DNA from: Panorpa germanica
Taxonomy: Eukaryota > Arthropoda > Insecta > Mecoptera > Panorpidae
Length of the DNA stretch: 64,000 bases
NCBI GenBank assembly: GCA_963678705.1
Contig: OY783218.1
Span: forward strand, 9,310,152-9,374,151
Reading direction: 5' to 3'
Position numbers and translations under genes: made by a program. The notes below the pieces were generated by a model. It did no database searches. It had not been told where the DNA came from and saw only the letters and a program-made list of their open reading frames with translations. This document shows, piece by piece, positions 52,690-64,000 of the stretch. Numbering within the stretch: the first letter of the stretch is position 1; each line of letters opens with the position of its first letter.

Positions 52690-52960
52690 ATTAAAGTTCC
52701 TTAACTCTTTTACAGTTAAATTTTTTGTATTCACCTTCGTTCCTTTTCAAAAACTATTTCTGTTATCCTCACTTTCTCGCTCTTGCTCCTGTTATTTCTT
52801 CTACCTTCCCTTCTCTAGTTCTATCTCCTTCTTTCGTTCTTCCGTTTCTAAAATTGTGGCTCCAGCAGTTTCAACTTCTTCCTTCCTATGTCCTTCCTTT
52901 CTAATTCCTTTTTCTCTCTTTTGTGAACCTTTTGCTATGGATGGGAAGGGAGGGGTATGG
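52690..52960 (-). pseudogene. Decayed minus-strand coding-like segment
   Basis: The minus strand reads KREKGIRKEGHRKEEVETAG then ATILETEERKKEIELEKGR, two stops, QEQERESEDNRNSF, a stop, and KGTKVNTKNLTVKELRNFNG. This is charged, helix-prone sequence interrupted by stops, suggesting an old transposon protein. The 135-codon plus-strand frame over the same region (Phe/Ser/Leu-rich) is its shadow. Family unknown. Confidence 0.3.
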
Positions 52961-53789
52961 CGTAAGAACTACCGCTACTGGTCTACTGTGAGAGCAATTG
53001 ATATACAATCTCCCGGACACCAAATTTTCTGTTTTTTTTTGCAAGAAAAGAAAATATATTTCATTTCAAGGGGCGGAGGGTTTTGGTAAAAGATACAGTA
53101 AGCCACATGGAGAGGAATGGTTTCAAAAAAACCCAAAATGATGCTACGTGAATCCCTAATACTAAAAACACGTTTGATACGATAAATCCAATGCGTCTGA
53201 TGCGAACATTTATATCACTTTGGTTCGATTCATGATATCTCATACATTACACGCATACGACTATATCAGAGATAAGGCATTCATCTAGTGATGTCACAGT
53301 CACAGATTATGTTAGATAATTAATAAACAAGAAAATTTCTCGGGTCACGTGATCTGAATAAAAAACATCTATTACACTGTTAAAAATATCTATGAATTAA
53401 TTATTTAATTGTGATGTGTTTAATGTTTCTTTATCTATGAATGACAATTTTTTCTCAGCATATTTTATTTTTAATCGTGTTGTGAAGTGAGACGTCAGTC
53501 AGTCAGTCAGTACTGTCTGTTTGTTTGTTGTGAGATTAGTCAGACTGCCGTTATTCCAACTAATACTGAATAGATCTCTTTCTCGATTCATTTATGCAAA
53601 TATTTTAATAACAATGTTTAATGATGATCATGATCATTTTAAAATTAGCAGCTGATTCGTTTGCATAACTCGACTGGATTCTTAAACACGTTTGATTTAA
53701 GGAATAGAGAGTGGAATAGTATACGACATTGTTGCCTACGACAGACTGCTGTCATTTGGTTCAATTGTAGAACCAGCGCTCTATTTTTT

Positions 53790-54611
53790 AAGGCTTAGAG
53801 TGGGTTCACACGACATTCTACTGCACGTTTTTTTGCAGTACACATATTATCGAATCTGTCCGACCATCTGTCTCGTTCACACTTCGTAAAACGACTCTCT
53901 CCGCCTCTGTTACGTTAGCGTCACTATCTCTCTCGCTCACACTTCGTAAAACAGCTCTCACTCACACTAGAATCATAATGTAACCGCCTTTAGAAAGCTT
54001 TGGGACACTATAATCATTTTTAGATTAGTAAGAAAAATTGGTTCAAATCTGGGTTACTTTGCAAAAGAAAAAATTGTCCAAAATTTAAGAAATTTCTAGT
54101 AAGTGTCATACTATTTTGGAATCCTTATTAAATGCGCCAACTTTTAATGTCACTTGCCAAACTCACATAGTACATTTTTTTTCAGTACAATCACTCAAAG
54201 TTGGGCGAAGAATTTATCTTGAATATTTGGTTGGACAAAAAGTGACAATTTCTTCCAAGCTGGAGCAGTTGGCTTTACATTTTAGGCAAGAGCTTATAGA
54301 AACATTATTCAGGATCACATAATAAAAAAAGCTTAGATTTGTACTAACAGGGTGCAGATTTTCTTGATTTTTTTTAAATGCCAATAATATTTAAAATAGT
54401 CAACTTAGATTTTTTTAAATATTTTTCTAAAAACTGTTATGACTTAGCCTATGACCCGTCGACTTCTGGGACACCCTGTATATGTGTTTGTTTTTTTGCA
54501 GTACGAACGTCGTGTGAATGGTTATATATAAAACGTATGCGCCATTATTTATTCGATAATATTTATACTGCAAAAAAACGTGTAATGCAATAACGTGTGA
54601 ACCGAGCCTTA
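53790..54611. mobile_element. GGTTCACACG fold-back element with internal insertion
   Basis: Left end AAGGCTTAGAGTGGGTTCAC, ACGACATTCTACTGCACG and right end CGTGTAATGCAATAACGTGT, GAACCGAGCCTT are inverted relatives of each other and of the ends of 61706-61917. Interior halves resemble that compact element (GCAGTA...ATTATCGAAT and ATTCGATAATATTTATACTG), separated by about 600 bp of unrelated DNA that includes GGGACACCCTGTATAT at 54469. Confidence 0.6.
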
Positions 54612-56637
54612 TTGTTGTCAAATTTTATTAATCATGTGTTTACCTAATTATAAATTTAGTAGTACTTATATTATGCCTAGGAACCATAAAATCTGCTAAC
54701 AGAGAAAGAGGTTCATGAATATTAAATAAATTTAAAAAAAAATGGAAATTATTTTAGAAATAGAAAAGAAGGTAATACAAAATATTTAAAAATATTTTAA
54801 AATATATTTTTAGCTTTATTTAACATCGGTATAAACGGTTGATAATGATCCAAAATGGACTTGACCGAGCATGTAGTAAAATATGAATTAAACAAAATTA
54901 ATTAACCCGTTAGAAATTCGTTCCCCCCTCAATCGTGACCGGGGTTAGCTAATTTATTATAAATAATCACCAATTTTGTTTTTTACATTTAATTTATTTA
55001 ACCTCCTACATTGTTGGCAGTTATTACAGTTGCGTTGTCCTGTATTCATAGTCAAGCATAAATGATCACAAGTCAACCAAATGTTTTTCGAGTTTCTGCA
55101 AGTTCAAACTTGCAAGTGGCTCCTTAATATGATAATAACTTTAATTATGCAATGTTTTTTATCGTCTTTCTTTTTTAAACATTCTTTGCAGTGAATGCAG
55201 TGCCAGTGTGAGTGCCGTACCGTGCTGCGGGGGGACTGCGTAACCCCTGACCCCTACTATTACGTTAAGTGCATACTTTCTGCAGCACCCATAAAGTTAT
55301 GTCATGACCATAAAATTACTAGACACAAAAATGCAATTAAAAGACTCATTTAAATTAAAATGATAATTTCAATTCATTAAGTTATTATGTACGCATTAAA
55401 ATAGCGTGTAGCTATATCATTTGAATATTTATTATTAGTTTACAAAAACATTATTGGTTTTCAGGACCGCGTTTAAAACTGGGCCTAATAAGGCATGTGG
55501 CTACGCAGAAAACAAAAACATTGTGAAGATTAGCTTTGTGAGACTATGAGCAATTTTAATGTTATAGGCTACTTAGTTTTGATCTCGATATACTTAAGAT
55601 ATTATATGTTAACTACACCGCTGTCTCATACATTTATCATTATGAAGACATTATCAAAAAAATTTATTAAATCTTATAGATAAAAATTCAGCCTACGTAT
55701 GTTTTCGAAAATTCAGTTCACCGTCTTTTATTAACTTCATTTCATTTCATATCAGACTGAGCCACAGCAAACTAGTATACTTATAAAAATTAAAATTAGG
55801 TTGCAAACTAATTTTTGATAATCGTATCTTTTAAGTTTAAAAATTGAGATTTTCTCAACAAGTAACTTTATTCTCTTTTATATATCAAACCCCAAACTAG
55901 GGACCCTCTAACCAAATCTTTTTGCACTAATTATTTTTTATTTGAATTCTGTCATACCTATTACCTCCTCAATAATCAATTATTATATTCAAAGAAATGA
56001 ATTTGGGTCGTCAGTTAAAAAATTGTTTTTTAAAATATTTTATTTAAATTCAATTTTTTTCTGAATATATTACATTGTTCTTTTAGCTTTGTTTGTCATC
56101 CAAAAGATATGATTTTGAAAGAGGCTGAAGCCCTATTTTGTAATTTTTTTTAATATATATTAAACAAAATTAGCTGCTAACAAAAGCCGTGTGACATTTC
56201 CACCCCGTTTAAATATTTACAAAATAAGGTGAAGAAATAATTCATAACCTAATTTAAATAATATTAATTGTAAATTATATATATTTTTTTCTCAATGTTT
56301 AGAGACCCTGGCTTATATCATATAAATACTAAAATATTTAACATATTGAATAAATAGCAAAGACGCAAACCAATAATAAATATTCAAATGACAGCATACG
56401 CTTGCAGTGTGATTGATGGTGATGCTGCTCAATTGATACAGTAGCTCCGTCCCATCATGTAATTGTTTAATGTTCCGTTTTCCCGCGTTTTTTGTAGCAT
56501 TGCTACTTTTTTATTCACGCGTTTCTTTGAAACAACATTAGAATTTAAATACAGCGTGTCCAGCGTAAAAGTTCATATTTTAATTCACAATTAAATATTA
56601 GCATTTTACAAATTAGCAAACCAATTATTTCTCCAAT
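54612..56637. other. Intergenic DNA, nothing recognised
   Basis: AT-rich with a small GC-rich patch at 55195-55260 (GTGCTGCGGGGGGACTGCG). No gene or repeat family supported. Confidence 0.4.
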
Positions 56638-57211
56638 TATAAAAGTGTACTATATATTGATAAAGTGGGTTAAATGTTCAATTATTTTTTAATAACTCCT
56701 TATATGTTAAGAGATATTAACAATTAAAAAAGTCATTTTGTCTCTTTAATTATTAAAGGGATTCAACGTTGTACACATTCCAAATGCATGTGACATCACA
56801 ACCGATGCCAATGTTACAGCTCATAAATCTCTGCTATATGTATTTATATATTAAAATATCAAATATTATTTACAGCTATTTCAAGGAACAATAAAATTCC
56901 AATATTATGTCTGCCTTAACAGGGTTAAATAAAATAAAAACTTATTATTCTTTGACATGTCTTGATTATTTGACTACCAACAGCTACAAAACATTACCAC
57001 AGCACTGACCTACTCAACAAATAACTGACGTTAAAATGCATTTCACGTCATACAAATGGCCGACATCTCTAGCGCTAAAACTACAATTCAAACTTTTAAT
57101 TGCTATATCTCCTTCAACATTTAGATATTTAATAAAATAGACACATTTATTAACATCAATTTTAATCAACAATTGAAAAATCGACCACTAAAAAATGAGG
57201 ACACAATCCCA
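56638..57211 (-). mobile_element. TGGGCTTGTG element, copy E, left end truncated, reverse
   Basis: Starts inside the element at TATAAAAGTGTACTATATAT and runs to GAGGACACAATCCCA, a mutated terminus. Missing the first 30 or so bases of complete reverse copies, plus a short deletion around the AGAACCTC block and another before ACACATTTATTAACATC. Confidence 0.8.
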
Positions 57212-58909
57212 TTCAAATAACAGGTGCTCCGTTTTTAGTATTTATGTAGTATTTGTCATTATTTGGCAACCAATTTTTTAAGGGCTTTTTAGAAAGGGAA
57301 CAGAAGGGTTTGTTGCCATAGGTCCCGCTGTTAGCAAGGATTTATTAAGAGCTTAAGAAAATGGTAGATTTACTTCTTAAAAGTAGCAAAATTAATCACA
57401 GAACATTTTATATTAGGTAATTTCTGTTAATTTAGATAAATTTTAAATATACCTAACTTTATATTGTAATCTGTGTTATAGAAATGTACAAATAGTCATT
57501 AATGGATTTTCCTTCGATGAAATATATTTTTATCTTATTTTCTTTTAATATTTATTTATATATTTAAACATCAAAGCAAATCTGCAAATAATATGTTTTT
57601 CACGGAAAAATATTTGTATGAAAGAAAGTATCACCCGCAGAATAGTCTGCGGGATCTCTTTAGTACGTAACTTACTCCAACCGATACGATACCATCAGTG
57701 GGAGCTCTGTATTGCGTTAAGTATACGCGGATCTTAGTTTGAGAAGTTCGGCGCCAATGACCGCCCGGGAAAGGTGAAGGACCTGCCTTGAAGCCGGGCT
57801 CGAATTGTCACGTATTACATCATAAGTAAATACTACGCGAGAGAGAGATTACTCGAACTGTTTCTAATGCAACACTATTGGCGTGTTGTGTTATAGGCTC
57901 GATGAAATTGATAAAGGAAAAGTATTGGTTGGATTTGAATTGTTATTAGAAAGAATTGCTTGGTTATGGTAGTATAGGTTTGTATTGTTTTGATTTTATG
58001 AATTGATTGGATTTACAAGTGTGTTTGTTAGATGCCTTCAATACGATAGCTTCCTACTCGAAAGATATAGAACAGGGGTGGGTTAAATGGGGTAAACATG
58101 ACAATCTTATAAATAAATAATTCTATAACCTTTAAAGAATTGCACAATTGCATTTTTAATAATTTTAGTGTTTATTATTAAAGTATATCGACAATTTTTA
58201 ATGTTTGCAACTACATTTTCGGTGGCGTGCTTGGCTTGAAGTTCGAATTGACGATCAGTGCCACCAATAGCCGAAGATCTTACCCTTTACTTCTTTTTCA
58301 TTTGGGTAACTGCTGCAAGAGGGTTGAAAATTTAAAACAATTAATAATTTGATTAAAAAATTGCTTTTTAAACATTTATATGTAAGCTATTTATTTTATT
58401 ACAAAATGTGTAGAATATTAAAAATCCTTTTTAATTGTATATTATGTTATATGTGTTTATACTATAATGGGCTTAAGAAATACGGGCAAAACGCTGTTAA
58501 ATGTCATGGTTTGAATCATTACTAATTTTTAGTGAATAATGCTTCTCAATATCTATTAGATGTACAAAAAAATGTTGTGTTAATAAATTGTAGAAAATTG
58601 AGCCCTCTAGCAGGTCCATAATAACTATTATTTCTTATGATCCATTGTTAAGAAAATATGTTTTTTATCGCATTTCTTCTCGCACTAGATTTTCCTCTCA
58701 TCCGTGCACCACTGCGTTCACTTCCATAAGTTTCTTGGCCGTTTTGTTTCAGTCCAGTCTTTTTACATGCATTAACTATAGTTCAAATTACGAGAGTTCG
58801 GCGGTGTCTCATACTTAGAAAAGGTTGCTAGAGCGGCATATATTTCCTATAGGATAATGAATTTTATCTTAGTCGCTCTTATGTATATTATGGTAAAATT
58901 AATGAGACA
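57212..58909. other. Intergenic DNA with an R1 fragment and a GC-richer patch
   Basis: 57400-57470 resembles the R1 repeat tail. 57640-57810 is GC-richer (GCGCCAATGACCGCCCGGGA) with no recognised product. 58785-58890 (TTCAAATTACGAGAGTTCGG) is related to 60946-61060. Confidence 0.4.
58785..58890 (+). repeat. Short repeat R4, copy 1
   Basis: TAGTTCAAATTACGAGAGTT, AAAAGGTTGCTAGAG and AATGAATTTTATCTTAGTCG resemble 60946-61045, and a partial copy sits at 41133-41195. Nature unknown. Confidence 0.5.
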
Positions 58910-59389
58910 TTGGAATTAATAAATTTAGAAATTGAGATGAAAGTGAAATTACGTTCATATGAAATTTTTATTATAATCAAAAAATTAAACTTCAATTTGA
59001 GAAACACAGATTTCATTAACAAAAGTCAGTTAAAAGGAAGAGATTATTATATGTTACATCCAAATTTATGTAAGAAAAGATGGTTTAGAAATGAGTCCCG
59101 CAAAATTATATCAACTATAATCAGAATCAAAAGTAATCATTGTAAAACCCCAGCTCACCTGTACAAAATTATTATTAAATCTGGCGATAGATGTCAATGT
59201 GGATAATATTAAACTTTGGATAATATTATATTTGAATGCATAAATTATAGTTTAGAAAGATCAAAATTGAATAGTGATATATTAGATGTGATTAAAACTT
59301 TTCCTGTTAATACTAAATTTTTGTTAAGTGATTCAAAATTAATTAGTGAATTATTGAAATATTTTGAAATTTGTAAAATTGAATTATAA
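58910..59389 (+). pseudogene. C-terminal end of a non-LTR retrotransposon (LINE), frameshifted
   Basis: First frame 58910-59206 contains RNESRKIISTIIRIKSNHCK, TPAHLYKIIIKSGDRCQCG. After a break of a few bases a second frame gives TLDNIIFECINYSLERSKLN and SDILDVIKTFP, ending at TAA 59389. R.RSNH..TP.HL..I....C.CG followed by L.HI.FEC is the typical tail of Jockey/I/R1-type LINE polyproteins after the reverse transcriptase. The reverse transcriptase itself is absent, so this is a 5'-truncated, decayed insert. Confidence 0.7.
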
Positions 59390-59704
59390 ATTATAAAAGA
59401 TGTATAAAAAATGTTTGATGGTGGCATGACGAAAGAAAGTCAAGGACATTGGATTTTCTTCGCGTCGTAGAATTATACGGCACGACCTGTTTTAAGCAGG
59501 AGTCATTGCCGAATTCTCGTAGTTTGGACTATATTAGAGGTTTTTCTTTCTATTTTCTTTCACAATGTCGCTTTCTTTGATATCTGCCATACTCTTATAC
59601 ATATATTTTCATGTGTTCTGGTTCTCCACTTTTTTACATACATTTTTTTCGCAAAATTTTCTTTTCCAAAATTTACAAGAGATTTTATATAGGTATACGA
59701 CTGT
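59390..59704. other. Intergenic DNA, nothing recognised
   Basis: Follows the LINE end; no clear poly(A) tail or target duplication was identified. Confidence 0.35.
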
Positions 59705-59825
59705 ATCGATTGTCCGGTTCATTACCGAGACAACTTGTATTTACAAATCATTTGATAGTGGATAAAATTTTAACACAAATTTAGTTTTTTTTTGAGGTTT
59801 CTTACTAATGAACTGGACGATCGAT
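59705..59825. mobile_element. 121-bp fold-back element
   Basis: Left ATCGATTGTCCGGTTCATTA, CCGAGACAAC; right GTTTCTTACTAATGAACTGG, ACGATCGAT. The arms are imperfect inverted repeats of about 30 bp. A solitary right arm (CTCACTAATGAACTGGACGA) occurs at 51531. Confidence 0.6.
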
Positions 59826-60351
59826 ATATATCTATACACTCGGATGTAATACACTCGCATTTAAATATTTACTCTTATTTTGAAACTGGTATCGCTTTTT
59901 GCGTCCAAGAGTGTTAGAAATCTTCGCTTGAACGACGTGTTGAATTAATTCGATTTGACTTCCGAGTTCCGATCATCTATCTTTTCTACTTCCGAATGCT
60001 TGGAAACGCACACACTGATACAACACTGTACACACACACACTTTTTTCTATTCTATCAATGTGTGTGTGTGTGTTACAAGTTTACTTTCGTTACTCTTGG
60101 TGAGTTTTACTTTCTAATGTTATTATGATATTTATAATGATAAAATAATTTATAAAAAGTGCTACTAGTGTTAAATAATTATTCTACATGGCATGACTAA
60201 AATATAATCAAAGGCATTGTCTAACATATGCGTAGATTACATTTTTTAAGGTTCATTTTAGCCATGATGCAAGAAATTACTCTTTAAAATAAGCAATTAA
60301 AAGAGTAATTTGAAATATAACAAAGACTTCATTTATAAAAAAATCCATAAC
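59826..60351. other. Intergenic DNA with (CA)n/(GT)n tracts
   Basis: An ACACACACAC run at 60032 faces a GTGTGTGTGTGTGT run at 60060, forming a short inverted pair. No gene. Confidence 0.5.
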
Positions 60352-60790
60352 GTCGTTTTTTTAATTTTTGATTGAAACAAATGTTAATATATGTATATTG
60401 GCGTTCTTATTTTTCTATATATCCAAAAATTTACGGAGTTTTAGCTACATCAAATTTGAATTTCAGTTTTGCCGCTTGTTTAACACAGAAGAAATAAGTC
60501 GTAATAAGTAATCAAGATTATTTTCTCCTGTTGGCAACCTTCGTTATACTCGTATAATAGTTCTTCATGAGGTACACACACACTCCTGTGCGTCTCTGTT
60601 GTATAAAAGAGATGGCATTTTGCTACAGTAAACGTACCATGTATTGGAACTTTCTATAACGTTGGATCCCTTTAATAATTGAAGTGAAAAAGTGACTTTT
60701 TTAATTGTTAATATTTCTTAGAATATAAGGAATTATTAAAAAATAATTGGACATCTTTATCAATGTCAGCTTTATAAAAATTAAGACATG
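60352..60790 (+). mobile_element. Diverged relative of the TGGGCTTGTG family (forward)
   Basis: Aligned in order with complete copies: TGATTGAAAC.AATGTTAATA, TGTATATTGGCG, GGATCCCTTTAATAATT, GACTTTTTTAATTGTTAATA, GGAATTATTAAAAAATAATT and AAATTAAGACAT. The middle is replaced by sequence shared with 52250-52530 (AAGTAATCAAGATTATT). Terminal TGGGC motifs are absent. Confidence 0.55.
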
Positions 60791-61705
60791 ATTCTCAAGG
60801 TCATTGAAATAATATTCTGTATGATGTACATCACACATAAGATTTCTATCTGATATTTAATAATAATTAGGGAAACTAATCGAACATGATAATGACAATG
60901 ATATGGTAATGATAATACTAATTTTTCAGCTAACATAAATCGTAGATATAGTTCAAATTAAGAGAGTTCGCAGTGATTCTTGCTTAAAAGAGGTTATAAG
61001 AGTCGTATTAAACATACGATTCAATGGCGAATTTTATCTTATTCGTTTCTACATTATAAAACAATGCTTTTTCATTTAATCGGCACAAATTGTTATATTT
61101 ACATTTGAGGAGTTGTGTTAATCATTGAGCTATCTCTAAAACTAAATTCTACTCTTATTTTATACGTAAAATGTATATTTCTTCAATATTTTAATTTATA
61201 ACATATATTTTAAATTGATTTATTGGTTATGGAATATTATATGTTGATTGATTTTTATAGAAAAGGTTACATTGAAGTTTTAACGAATTCACTAATTTTC
61301 AATTAGCAACATAGAAATTGGTAGAACTATACTTTTTTTAGTTGTTGTTTTTTTATATAATAGTGTTATAAATTATGAAACTTAGAATGTGACTATTCGG
61401 GGTCTCTATCTATCTATCTATTAAAAGACCTTCCTAACAAATTCTTAATTGAGTTTTTGATAAGATTGGAATCTATTACGCCATGCCATGGTATGTCATG
61501 CTGTGCTATGCTTGATTATATTACAGACAGTAGTTTTATGTGTGACATTGACAATTGATACCATTATAATCATGTGTATCGTTATTTGTTCCGAGTACTA
61601 AGGTCATAGAGAAACATTTTGTCTCTGTGCAAGATGGAATGTGATTTCCTCAAGGAGTTTGTACTGAACCCTTTCTATAAATTAAGCGGGAACCCTGTAC
61701 TCGCA
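60791..61705. other. Intergenic DNA with R4 copy 2
   Basis: 60946-61060 is a second R4 copy (TAGTTCAAATTAAGAGAGTT, AAAGAGGTTATAAGAG, GGCGAATTTTATCTTATTCG). A CTAT tetranucleotide run is at 61408-61422. No gene. Confidence 0.45.
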
Positions 61706-61917
61706 AGGCTTGGTTCACACGGCATTGTATTGCACGTTTTTTGCAGTATAAATCTTATCGAATAAACAGTGGCGCATACATTTTATATAGAACCATTCAC
61801 ACGACGTTTGTACTGCAAAAAAACGAACACATATATAAAATGTATGCACCACTGCTTATTCGACAATATTTATGCTGTAAAAAAACGTTCAGTACAATGC
61901 CGTGTGAACCCAGCCTA
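61706..61917. mobile_element. 212-bp full-length fold-back element with GGTTCACACG ends
   Basis: Left AGGCTTGGTTCACACGGCAT, TGTATTGCACG; right CGTTCAGTACAATGCCGTGT, GAACCCAGCCT. The whole sequence is close to palindromic about position 61812 (GCAGTATAAATCTTATCGAA against TTCGACAATATTTATGCTG). It encodes nothing; a longer related element is at 53790-54611. Confidence 0.75.
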
Positions 61918-62021
61918 AGATTGCCAACATACATACTGCATACATGATCAACTGCGCACATTAAAGTATTGCCTACGCTACTGTAACTTGTTATGCCGGT
62001 AGTTCACTCTCGGCGAGACAT

Positions 62022-62565
62022 TGGGCTTGTGTCCTCATTTTTTAGTGGTCGATTTTTTAATTGTTGATTGAAATTGATGTTAATAAATGTGTATTGGCGT
62101 GTCTATTTTATTAAATATATAAATTTTGGAGATATAGCAATTAAAAATTTGATTTGTAGTTTTAGCGCTAAAAATGGTCGGCCATATTTGTATGACGTGA
62201 AATGCATTGTAACGTCAGTTATTTGTTGAGTAGGTCAGTGCTGTGGTAATGTTTTGTAGCTGTTGGTAGTCAAATAATCAAGTCAAATCAAAGAATAATA
62301 AGTTTTTATTTTATTTAACCCTGCTAAGGCAGACATAATATTGAAATTTGATTGTTCCTTGAAATAGCTGTAAATAATATTTGATATTTTGATATATAAA
62401 TACATATAGCAGAGATTTATGAGACAAAATGACTTTTTTAATTGTTAATATCTCTTAACATATAAGGAGTTATTAAAAAATAATTGAACATTTGAGGTTC
62501 TAGTAACCCACTTTATCAGTATATAGTACACTTTTATAGAAATTAAGACATAGAACACAAGCCCA
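62022..62565 (+). mobile_element. TGGGCTTGTG element, copy F, complete termini, internally deleted
   Basis: Left TGGGCTTGTGTCCTCATTTT; right AAGACATAGAACACAAGCCC, A. 544 bp. Relative to the 7290 copy it lacks the segment between AGATTTATGAG and ACAAAATGACTTTT (about 90 bp including the GTTGAATCCCTTTAA block). Non-coding. Confidence 0.85.
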
Positions 62566-63301
62566 TTGCCGGCATTATAGTTTAATTGTTACGGTAGAAA
62601 ATGTATGATATGTATGGGTTTGGTTGTATCAAAGATGATGATGTCAGAGCTCAAAAATATCATAAAATCATTAGGCAGTGGTGTAGGCCATATATACGAG
62701 GTAATGACACCATAAAAACTGCCAACAATAGCAGAAGGTTGTCGGTGATAAAACTAAGCCAAAATTTAATTGGAAAAGATAATTTACCAATTTCTTCACT
62801 AAATTACCGCATTAAATGATTTGGTAACACATTTTCAAGACGAAAGAAAAACGAAAAAAGTGAATTTTCAGTCTGCAAGAATTTTCTTAAATTTAAATAT
62901 TCAAAGTGACTATACTAATGAGTTTTTAACAGTGTAACGGTGACCGAAGTCCCATTGTTGTTTTCTTAAAACTCCAGTAACGGGATCTTAAGTATTATTG
63001 TAAGAGAGTGGACGCGAACGCGGTGTGGCGACTGCGGCGGGTGCGGTGGGTGGTTCGTACTTTGCTATTCTTAGCTGGAGTGCTCTACCTGGAGAATATG
63101 TATTAGTTGACCTGGGGTTCGATTTTAATGAATATACTCAAATACAAATATCGTACATAAATATCTTTAAGTTAATTATACATTTGTTTAAAATTAATAT
63201 TATTATTAATATAATATCAATATTTGTTGTTTTATTTTGTAAATAAGTTACATTTAAATTAGATCAAAAATCGATACAAAAATGGCATATTTTCGATAAT
63301 G
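62566..63301. other. Intergenic DNA with a tRNA-like promoter motif
   Basis: GGCAGTGGTGTAGGCCATAT at 62673 resembles an old element end. 63000-63125 is GC-richer and has TTAGCTGGAGTGCTC (A-box-like) and GGGGTTCGATTTTAAT (B-box-like) about 39 bp apart, possibly a second SINE; no tRNA fold is possible. Frames at 62601-62819 and 63025-63246 have no recognised domain. Confidence 0.35.
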
Positions 63302-63905
63302 TTTTTTGACGACACAGTTAATATATAATTATTTCTATAATTACTACAGGATAAAATGACATTTGAAGAATACTTTGTGAAATTTTCATAAATAAATATC
63401 AAGAAATGAGGCATTAACAGCGAATCTCCGCAGACGTCACAAAAAAAGTCTCATTGCGATATCACTCATAACTCATCACTGGATTTTCTGATATCAAAAA
63501 GTTGATAAGTTTCTGCAGGAATTGAGTTATTTTTAAATTTATTTTTCAATTTTTTACAGCACTTTCATGAAAGAACTTTGTTATTTTAAAATACGTTAAA
63601 AGTAAAAAAAAAGAAAGAACTCGACAGCGTTATCTCGGCATTTATATAAAGAAAAAGTGTGCAAAATTTCAAAAGGATCGGTGCAGTAGATTTTCAGCTA
63701 GAGAGAGCACTGTCTGTGAGAAAGCTAAGTGTAAGAAAAACACGATTAAAAGTTTCAAAGAAAGACCTGCTTTCGAAACCAGAGAGGTAAAGACTTAAAA
63801 CTCTATATCTCCGACAGTTTTACTCCAATCGACTTCAAATTTTCACACAATAAACTTAATATGTTGTACATTAACATTAAAAATTGAAACCTTACCGCCC
63901 CCACC
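63302..63905 (-). repeat. Repeat family R2, copy 3 (reverse)
   Basis: Opens TTTTTTGACGACACAGTTAA and ends TTGAAACCTTACCGCCCCCA near 63900, matching 15205-15815 in reverse with several deletions. The TAGCGAAACTTAGTAATATT just after it is also found near 19101, so the true right border may lie beyond the homology. Confidence 0.7.
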
Positions 63906-64000
63906 CCTTACCATAGCGAAACTTAGTAATATTTAAAGGTTACCATTTTGAATAAAAGCGTATTAGTTTACGATTCTAAGGATGCCAAATCATGAATGAT

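Larger units (their letters stand above)
50481..53789. other. Long intergenic stretch with element debris
   Basis: CAGGGGTTGGCTAACTTTTT at 50727 resembles one hAT terminus, but no partner end was found. 51009-51090 is a reverse R3 fragment. 51300-51440 may be a LINE 3' end. 51531 carries TCACTAATGAACTGGACGAT, shared with the fold-back element at 59705. 52250-52530 is a diverged relative of the TGGGCTTGTG family. No gene supported. Confidence 0.4.

Noticed and set aside
52682-53089. 135-codon Phe/Ser/Leu-rich frame
   Set aside because: CT-rich strand opposite a decayed charged frame; no domain and low complexity.
62601-62819. 72-codon frame MYDMYGFGCIKDDD...
   Set aside because: Includes a CAGTGGTGTAG element-end motif and has no recognised domain.

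Overview
The window looks like AT-rich nuclear DNA from an insect. Three tandem genes carry the C-terminal signature of insect gustatory receptors. Two further genes look like single-copy animal genes with short, mostly canonical introns. The rest is packed with short fold-back DNA transposons, a SINE-like piece, LINE remnants and microsatellites. I cannot fix the insect order from sequence alone.

Layout. (1) 1-1367: the 3' exons of a medium-chain dehydrogenase/reductase most like RTN4IP1, entering from the left edge. A small hAT-type element with an 8-bp target duplication sits in its first visible intron. (2) 3846-10591: a three-member gustatory receptor array, all on the plus strand. Gr-a (3846-5302) and Gr-c (8310-10591) each have one long first exon plus three short exons, all joined in phase 0. 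Exons 2 and 3 are 69 and 90 bp in both genes. Gr-b (6321-7271) has an intact first exon and donor, but a transposon lies 18 bp downstream. Its own exon 2 survives only as a frameshifted relic at 8105-8168, and exons 3-4 are gone. (3) 11392-12056: a complete ANAPC15 orthologue (anaphase-promoting complex subunit 15) in three exons. Its first intron only fits as a GC-AG intron. (4) About 12.1-64 kb: no gene I can support. This half holds mobile-element debris.

The main repeat families are: a roughly 540-625-bp element with TGGGCTTGTG termini (full copies at 17842, 42029 and 62022, truncated copies at 7290, 13793 and 56638, diverged cousins at 52250 and 60352); a roughly 600-630-bp repeat at 15205, 20567 and 63302; two elements flanked by TTAA (17262, 38475); several fold-back elements; a 162-bp tandem duplication at 36729; a LINE C-terminus at 58910; and long (TA)n and (CA)n tracts.

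The genes do not form a pathway. The receptors would act in chemosensory neurons, ANAPC15 in mitotic ubiquitination, and the RTN4IP1-like protein probably in mitochondria. The most interesting biology is the receptor array: Gr-b could be a dying gene, or its first exon could be rescued by splicing to Gr-c's exons 2-4, the architecture known from Drosophila Gr39a and Gr28b. I found no evidence for a novel multi-gene system.
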